DNA of 64,000 bases from Ancistrus triradiatus (Eukaryota; Chordata; Actinopteri; Siluriformes; Loricariidae), in the NCBI GenBank assembly GCA_025084515.1, contig JAJAGP010000422.1, forward strand, positions 124,001-188,000. The letters run 5' to 3'. Below the pieces are notes generated by a model. The model was not told the DNA's origin. It did not search any database and saw only the letters and a list, made by a program, of their open reading frames with translations. How positions within the stretch are numbered: position 1 is the first letter of the stretch; each line of letters starts with the position of its first letter. The position numbers were made by a program, and so were the translations under genes. Shown here in pieces: positions 57,068 to 64,000 of this stretch.

Positions 57068-57621
57068 AAATGTATTGATGGGGATACATTCTGACAAATC
57101 CATCGTAAGTTGAATTTATCGTAAATCGAGGAGTTTAATATACACTGTATATATCATAGCCCAGTCTATATTAAACATGTTTAAACACGACCTTGGTTTT
57201 TCCTCATTATATATATAATACATATAAAATAATATAATATAATATATTTCCAAGCACATAACACTCACGCCATGTGACTTTAGTATTGTAGTATGTAGCG
57301 TACTACACACACAAAAAAAATTACACTGCTGGGCAAAATCTTTAACCTAAAGCTTATTTTATTATAAAGTATTTAGTTTCTCTTGTAATTTATTGAATAA
57401 ATTAAGCTGCGTGACCACAGCTTTTTCTCTATTTTTCCTCATCACTACTTCACGCATTGCTGACTTACTCATCCGAGTGCGGGAGAGTACTGCATATCCT
57501 GTGTATACTACGTATTGCTTAATCCTAAATTAAGAGTATGGTTTCTGATGTATTCATGTTTATTATCCCATCATAAAGTGGAAATATTGTAAGTGGAACC
57601 ATCGTAAAATGGGGAGTACTG
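57068..57621 (-). mobile_element. DNA transposon copy, relative of 31428-32040 in opposite orientation
   Basis: The right end 'catcataaagtggaaatatt' with 'catcgtaaaatggggagtactg' mirrors the left arm of the other copy. The left part 'gacaaatccatcgtaagttg' with 'atcgtaaatcgaggagttt' mirrors its right arm. The shared middle includes 'gcgggagagtactgc'. An AT-rich tract (57200-57247) is unique to this copy. Non-coding. Confidence 0.72.
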
Positions 57622-60136
57622 ATTTTTATGACAGATCATTAAGATTTCGGTGGTTAAAGCAAATGACGTTGATCAGACGGACGGCACATACCTGTATGTA
57701 TATTTAGACTTTGCCATAATCGCCATTCACCCTATGGAAAGAGTGATATTTTTTTTATTTTGATAAAAGTGTTGGTACAGGAGCATTGGAGAGGGTGATA
57801 AAAAGGTGCAGCCTCCTGTAATAAAGCTTTGAAGTAACTTATGTCTAAATACAAACTACTATTACAGTGTTTTATAGCTTGTTTGATGACATTGTGTAGC
57901 ATCTTCAAAGGCAGTACTGAATTCCTCCAACATTAAATTGCTTCTACTAAATCAGATACACCTTCCATGGGGAACACGGGAGGCTTTTTGCGACTTTAGT
58001 GCTGCATATTGTTCCAGCACAGAGGGTGCTTCAGTGCTCTTAATCTTGACTGAAATGGGCAAATGCGAAGCGTAATGGTGCTGTCTTCATTTGAATGTAA
58101 CTTATGGAAGTAATATATATGTACAAGCTCCATATCACCTGTGGTGATGTAAACATCCTCGCTGGGACGTACCAGTGCATGACAATAACTGCTTGTTTTT
58201 TGTCAGGGACAGAATTTAGACTTTTTTTTGGACTGTATTATACATACTGTATCATGTTTTTATGAGATATCATAATTATTTGCCCTTTCTCTTAGCCTCG
58301 GACAAACATAGAAAAACAGCATCTTTCAGTCATATACTTCTACAATTAAGAATGTTGCCTTTTTGTATCTCGTGGCTGTTCGACGCTTTTAGAGTAATAT
58401 GCAGGGATCTGGGGAAATGTTGTCTTTTTTATCATATTGAATTTAAATGCTTGTAATGGCCCTCCCTGTGTGTAATTTGTCTAAGTGAGTGTAAGTCATT
58501 ATTCCAAACCCCAAGCCGTTCTTAAGCCTTTTAGCCATTAGTGGGCAGATATCTCTTTAAAACACAACAGATAGGTGGTCTGCGAGAGAAATAAGGTGTA
58601 AACATTCAATACCACTTTTTCCGCCCTCTCTCTCGCCCACTCACTCTTTCTCTCAGCAATACACAACCATGCATAATGTGCAATCTGATAAGTGTTCTGG
58701 AGCACACAACTCCCCCAATCCTATACATCACAGTGGTGAGCTCAGCTGTGCCGTGAGAGAAGTGAACTCTGGGATCGGGCCGGCTGAAGTTGATTAATCG
58801 GTCGGTGTGGGTGAGAGACTCCAGGGCCAAGCAGTAGGTCCATCCTCGTGGCATGTGATGTTGATTGGCTTTGTCCTGCGCGGCCGCGCTGGAGGAGCGG
58901 ACATTAAGATTAAGTGATGCTGTCGTGTCAGCGAGTGCTGCACTGCATCATTTGGGCCGAGAGACAGCTGCGGTGCTTAATCCTTCATCGCCAGGGGAGG
59001 CCTGCCAGCCCAAAGATATACAACCAAAGATAACCCTCCATAACTTCTGCTAAAGATCAGGAAACTTTGAATTCACATCCATCTGTTCCATAAGCTTCCC
59101 CCTAAAAAACGAGCAGCCTCAGCTACACAAAATGCAAAGTAGACATGGCATAGAGGAATGGAGGGATTCAGCGGCTCCAGACTCTGTGTTTGTGCGTTTC
59201 ATAAATAACCTCCACTGCTAACAGCCTTCATTGCTCATTGTAAACTGCGACTGTGTTTTGTAGGATTTGAGTAGTGTGAGCGTGCTGCCGCCGAGCACTG
59301 TGAAAGGTGTCTGGGTGTAGGATTAAACAAAATACAATATTTTTGCTTCACTGTGGATTGTAAAAACTCCGAACACGTTTCCAAGCCTTCAAAATAATCG
59401 TGTTTTAATAGAACAGAAACCGTGACACTTGTGCCATTACGATGAGACGTGTCACAATCATTACATCATCACCTTAGTGCAATTACTTCAGCGTATCATG
59501 ATTATCCGAGATGATTGTGATTAAGTAATAAACTACACAATCCTGCCTCCATAAATACACGTAGTCGATCCAGCAGGACAGATCGGCATCCGCCATATTC
59601 ATTAACAATGACTTCATCGATATAATCAGATCACTGTGACATCATATTTTGAAATCCTTGTCCTCAGTCATGGTCTTTATGCACTATTTATAGTGATGTG
59701 AGTATATGGGTATATGGGTTTTATTAAGTCATAACATATCCGTCTTTGCAAAATCAATGGCAGTGTGTAGTGCACTTGTGTGTATCAGATTTGGTCTTGT
59801 ATCGAGGAATTACAGTTTTAAAGAATCAGATAGACCTACAAAGTGAATGACAGTTAAAGATAATGTTTTGTATAACAATCAGCACTCAAAAAGATAAAAA
59901 GGTGACAGGACTTAATACAAGGCATTTGATGTGAGAAAATGAGTTCTCTCAAGTTCCCTCAGTTCTCTTAAAATACTGAGTGGCATTTTGGTTCACTATG
60001 TTGACATTTTATGCCTTTTATGTCTTTTATATCTTTGTAAGGGATATTCAGTTAGTCACATGACCTACAGAAACAAGTATATTTCTGTGATATACTAAAA
60101 AATACTATTTATTCTATGTAATAATAACAACTTCTA
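57622..60136. other. Unique region, possible conserved non-coding blocks
   Basis: 58600-59100 is the most GC-rich part of the region and includes a 12-bp GC palindrome (58878-58889). The blocks at 57900-58100, 58500-58600 and 59380-59650 are repeat-free. The reading frames at 58606-58854 (minus) and 58865-59053 have no recognised domain. No promoter or exon can be asserted. Confidence 0.35.
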
Positions 60137-60336
60137 TTTACATTTACATTTACAGCATTTAGCAGACGCCCTTATCCAGAGCGACTTACAATTGATACAG
60201 CCTTACAATCCAAGCAATGGTGGGTTAAGGGCCTTGCTCAAGGACCCAACAGTGGCAGATTGGCAGAGGTGGGATTTGAACCCTGGACCTTCTGGTCCAT
60301 AGTCCAGTGACTTAACCGCTAAGCTACCACAGTCCC
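60137..60336 (-). mobile_element. SINE family 2 copy
   Basis: Minus-strand head 'gggactgtggtagcttagcgg', B-box 'ggttcaaatcc', body, and the tail 'ggataagggcgtctgctaaa' then (tgtaaa)n at 60137. Nearly full length. No clear target duplication. Confidence 0.93.
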
Positions 60337-62164
60337 GTTTTTGTTTAATCTAATTTACAAGCACACTTCTCTTGTTAAGACTATAGGCTTTCTATTATTT
60401 GCATTCATTTAATTTATTTGTACATCCAATACAAAAAGGGGTTCGCTGCAACGTTGTAACCTATAACATAAAAACTGCTCTATGTAACTAACTCATTTAT
60501 TAATTTTATAACATATGTATGTGTTTAACTGTATTTTTTTCTCAGAAATTATTAAGAATTATGTTCCAAAGTCAAACGGTTAAGTTAATATAATGAAAGT
60601 GAAACTGCACTCACTTGACCTGATGATAACGTTTTGGCCTGCAGGCCTACTCGATTAGGTTTAGTCACCTTCAGTTTTTCCTTACCGCCAAATCGTAAAC
60701 CCTGCATGTGGAAAATCGGTGTAGTAGCCTGCTGGATTGTTGCATGGTTCCTGTGAAATGGATGGTATTTATTTTACAGTGGCCAGAAGAAGGAGAGTCT
60801 AATATGAGGGGGGAAAAGCCGGCTTTCAGGTTAGACTGAATGATTATTTTCTATGCAGCGATCAGTGGCGTCAGCATGTTACAGACTGCTAGGCTTTGCA
60901 TGTTTGCAGCTGGCTTGATGCAGCTGTCAGCCCATGATTGATGAGTATCATCATTTAAAGTGTGAAAGAAAACGTCTCTGTGAAGGCAGACATGATGAAC
61001 TGCCGCCTGCTGGCTCTCCCCAAGACATGCTTGATGTTTCTCCCATCTCTTCTGGTGCCATACTCACTCTCTCACTCATTCACTCACTCACCCACTCACT
61101 CACATACATGTCTAACTCTCCATGCCAGAGTGGAGGTGGAGTCACCAGAAACAAGCTATGCTGAGTCCGCTCAGACCTCTTACTTTGAGAGTTGTCAGAC
61201 TGTATGAAATGTCAAAATTCATGCGGCTCACGTGAGGAGATATATTTAGTGCAGCTGCTGCATACCTACATAGCACTTCTGACAGTGACATATTAGTTCT
61301 GCTGTCTCCTGCAATCTGATATCTTTAAATTTGCCACCTTGTTAAGTTTTGATTAATGTGATTCCATTTCGATGGAGTAATTGGCTGGGCCTGTTGGTTG
61401 AAAATGCCCTGCCTCTCTGGAACAGACAAATGCTGGGCCATGCTAATGAAGAAAAGAGTTTGTTATACTGATGGCATAGACTGACAGTTATTAATGATTG
61501 TTATGATAAACAGACGAGTGCAAATCAGGATGAGTCGGCCGAAAGTGACAGTTTAAAAATAACCCGTGTTGGAAAGTACTAACGAAGTAATATACTGTTA
61601 GGAAAACAATCATGCAGGTTGTCAGAGGAAGAAGTGTAATTACAGGGCTACACAGGATGCCAGACAGGGCTAAGACCTGCGCTGTAATGAATCAAGAGGA
61701 ATATGTTGTGACAGAACCAACAGATTGATATGCACTATTAATTGGATCTGTTTTATTATACCATAAAGGACAGTATATTTGATTTATGCCGTATATAATA
61801 CATCTAAATGTCCTAGAGGACAAAAAGATAGAAGCACGTTTGAGTCTATTTTTGTACAATGTGTAGGAGTGTTTTGGTTTGACATTTTCACCTAGTCAAA
61901 AATATCAGGATTTCACATTATTAAGCGACCCTTTACAACTCATACGGTGGTGTGATCACCAGTACGTACACATGAAGGTAATTTACATATTCACAATAGA
62001 CTTTAAGACTTTTTTTATTTTCTGAATGTTAAATTCAGGTTCCTAAGCATGATTGTGACGCAGAAAGGTGAGCATGCTGTGTTTAACTGAGACTGATTTG
62101 GGGAAAAGTGTCAATACAGCAAGACCCATGGGCGAAGCAGAATCAGCCTAACCTTCAGCACTTT
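60337..62164. other. Unique region with a CACT-rich simple tract
   Basis: The block at about 60860-61600 reads as unique, possibly conserved DNA. A (ACTC)n-like simple repeat lies at 61060-61108 and underlies the repetitive frames there. No gene was recognised. Confidence 0.4.
61060..61108. repeat. (ACTC)n-like degenerate microsatellite
   Basis: Runs of 'ctcactctctcactc' and 'actcactcacccactcactcac'. Two overlapping reading frames across it are simple-repeat translations. Confidence 0.9.
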
Positions 62165-62340
62165 TACACCCCCAGATCAGAAGAAGTTAGGATAGCATGG
62201 AAACAACCAAACAAACAAAAACAAACAATCTTAGATTTACTTTTACTTTTATTTCATTGCATTTCAGTACATGTTAGACACACTGCTTTTTTTTCTTTTG
62301 CATTTTCCATACTGTCCCAACTTTTTCTGATTTGGGGTTA
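62165..62340. mobile_element. Short MITE with 'aaccccaaatcagaaaaagt' termini (about 176 bp)
   Basis: The left end 'tacacccccagatcagaagaa' continues 'gttaggatagcatgga'. It is an inverted, diverged copy of the right end 'tccatactgtcccaactttt' + 'tctgatttggggtta' (ending 62340). The ends match the element at 12286-12806, but the interior is reduced to a short A/T-rich piece. Confidence 0.75.
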
Positions 62341-62403
62341 CATTTCTGTATGTCTAAAGGACTTCTGCACAACAGATTTTATCCGTTTTTTGGAGGATGG
62401 GGG

Positions 62404-63060
62404 GTCAAGTCAAGTCAAGTCAGATTTATTTATATAGCGCTTTTTACAATGGAGCATTGTCTCAAAGCAACTTTACAAGTTTAGATTATCTCCTAATAAC
62501 TACGTCCAATCCCAAATTGAGCAAGCCTAGGGCGACAGTGGCAAGGAAAAACTCCCTAGTTCTAGGAAGAAACCAAGACTCAAAAAGGGACCCAACCTCC
62601 TTGGGCGGCGTAGATGATAAATCTAAGAGCGAAACTAAAGTCATGGAGTCAAAGTTCGAATAAAATGTGAAGTATGCACATCGACATTAAGTGGCCCGGG
62701 TATGGTGGGGCTGGAGCTGATGACGGAAAAAAAAGCAGCTTGAGTGGAGCTCCAGCAGATGAAATCATGTGTGGGGCCGGAACTGCCGGAACACAGCTCG
62801 GAGAGAAAACCAGGAGAAAATGTAATTAATTATTGATTAAGAGCACAGTGTCTATTAACAATCACTGATGCCATGTCAATCACTGATGCCATGTGTAGCA
62901 TGAGACCCCGGCAGCATTAGCTATAGCAGCATAGCTAGAAAGAGGAGAACTGGTAGGAAACACAGCCAAGAGGGATCACATGAGACATTGGCAACCCCAC
63001 GGGAGGCAGAAGACAGCAACCCAACGTCTCTGATCACCATAAGACTCTTTGACTGGGGGT
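62404..63060 (+). repeat. Long interspersed repeat starting with (caagt)n
   Basis: It begins 'gtcaagtcaagtcaagtc' then 'atttatttatatagcgcttttt', 'gcaactttacaagtttagatt' and 'gggcgacagtggcaaggaa'. The last of these is a phrase seen in very common teleost repeats. It runs on to about 63060, including 'cagcattagctatagcagc'. A fragment in reverse orientation is nested at 31557-31662. The class is not known to me and there is no coding frame. The 18-bp unit aatcactgatgccatgtc is tandemly duplicated near 62860-62895. Confidence 0.7.
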
Positions 63061-64000
63061 GCTGGTGGGATCCATGGATGAACACAATTATTCAGATATC
63101 CATAATATATGAATATCTGAAGATTTGTTTACGTAGTCTGGTATTCGAATAATGCATTGGTATTTGAGGTACAATAGCAAAAAATATTTTTTAAAAATGA
63201 AGAAAAAGTGCAGTACATTCTAACCCGTACCATTATTCAAATTTCCCCTATAATAATTAGATATTTTCATTAACTAGCAGGTGAGTGTGTCTGTATATAC
63301 AGGTGGCACCTTCAGGACGTACCCCTGTCTCGTTTTTTTAATTAAATGTATTTATTTTTTAACAAAACATGCTGTGAGAGTGTAAAGACCACATGCATGG
63401 AAGTGGTGGTATGTGTGATGAATGAGACATTAGAGAGATGAACTGCTCACACCACACACGTGGGCAAGAAGGGCAATCAAAAAGTCCCCTTTAGTGCACT
63501 GACATCACTGAAGGTTGGTGAGGTACTAAATATACAGAAACAAGAGAGGAATTTTTCCAACAAGAAATCATGGATATAGGCCTTGGTACATTCAGATAAT
63601 GATGTTTGACTGTACTTACAACACATACTTAATGCAAAAGTAGTTTTCAGGTAAGAGTATTACAAATAAAAAAATAGATAGAGTGTTACTTTTTTACAAA
63701 GGATGAGATTTGCAGTTCAGAATAACCAGTGATGATGATGATGAAGGGTGAAATCAAAAAGTGTAAATAAATGGAGACTCTCATATTACATGAAGAAAGG
63801 TGAATGTCTTTTTAAAGTCATTATACATGATTTAGTCTATAATGGAAATACTGCTTAGCATAACTTTGTGACTGTTGTAGGGAGTATTTTTGTTTAGATA
63901 TGTGAGAAGTTTTGTTTGTTGTGTGTGAAGCTTTGTGATGGCAACCAAGCTGTGAGTGTGACTGTCGTAAAATAGCTGACGGTGGAACATGAGAATCAGA
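63061..64000. other. Unassigned AT-rich DNA
   Basis: It contains an imperfect inverted repeat (cagatatcc ... gaatatctg, 63092-63119) and a (GAT)n run at about 63731-63743. No gene was recognised up to the window end. Confidence 0.5.

Overview
This window is non-coding vertebrate DNA, almost certainly from a teleost fish. I found no intact host gene, no convincing host exon and no free-standing RNA gene. The evidence for a fish is the mix of dispersed repeats: many Tc1-like transposons of types abundant in teleosts, and two tRNA-derived SINE families. One has the tail 'gataagggcgtctgctaaat', the other the head 'gggcagcacggtgg'. There are also pogo and hAT miniature elements. The SINE set would suit an ostariophysan (catfish or characin-like) genome, but I cannot name a species. 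Almost all open reading frames are short and look like chance, or are antisense shadows of broken transposases.

Layout: 1-5.1 kb holds Tc1 material (a terminus at 1-35, a relic at about 870-1452, another at about 2790-3500, and a nearly full-length but broken copy at 3547-5135). 5.1-11 kb is mostly unique DNA. 11-14.2 kb is a repeat cluster: a Tc1 3' fragment, a deleted Tc1-family element with 'aaccccaaatcag' termini, and a SINE nested inside another SINE with both target-site duplications readable. 16-18.8 kb has a SINE and two more Tc1 elements. 20.8-24.4 kb has three SINEs around a long unique stretch. 26.6-28.8 kb is the most unusual part. A deletion derivative of a DNA transposon with inverted repeats of about 120 bp carries a 10-bp-periodic heat-shock-element array, a TATA-like box, a 3' splice site and the first coding exon of a zinc-knuckle-like protein; a degenerate Tc1 transposase follows. 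29.5-33.3 kb is repeat-dense (SINEs, microsatellites, an LTR-like stretch, a DNA element with a nested repeat, and an internally deleted Tc1 copy). 33.3-42.9 kb is largely unique, apart from two Tc1-type miniature elements near 39.3-40.2 kb. 43.0-44.7 kb holds two pogo-type MITEs, one nested in a hAT-like element; a third lies at 50.1-50.7 kb. 44.9-53.5 kb and 55.3-61.6 kb are mainly unique blocks that read like a developmental-gene desert with possible conserved non-coding elements. 53.7-55.2 kb is another Tc1 copy. The last 2 kb has a short MITE and a 'caagtcaagt' interspersed repeat.

Nothing here forms an operon or pathway. The biology is transposon accumulation, nesting and decay in a gene-poor region that may be rich in regulatory DNA. 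The best candidate for something new is the heat-shock-element-bearing transposon derivative at about 26640-27650. Family assignments come from remembered consensus sequences and internal comparison of copies, because no database search was possible.
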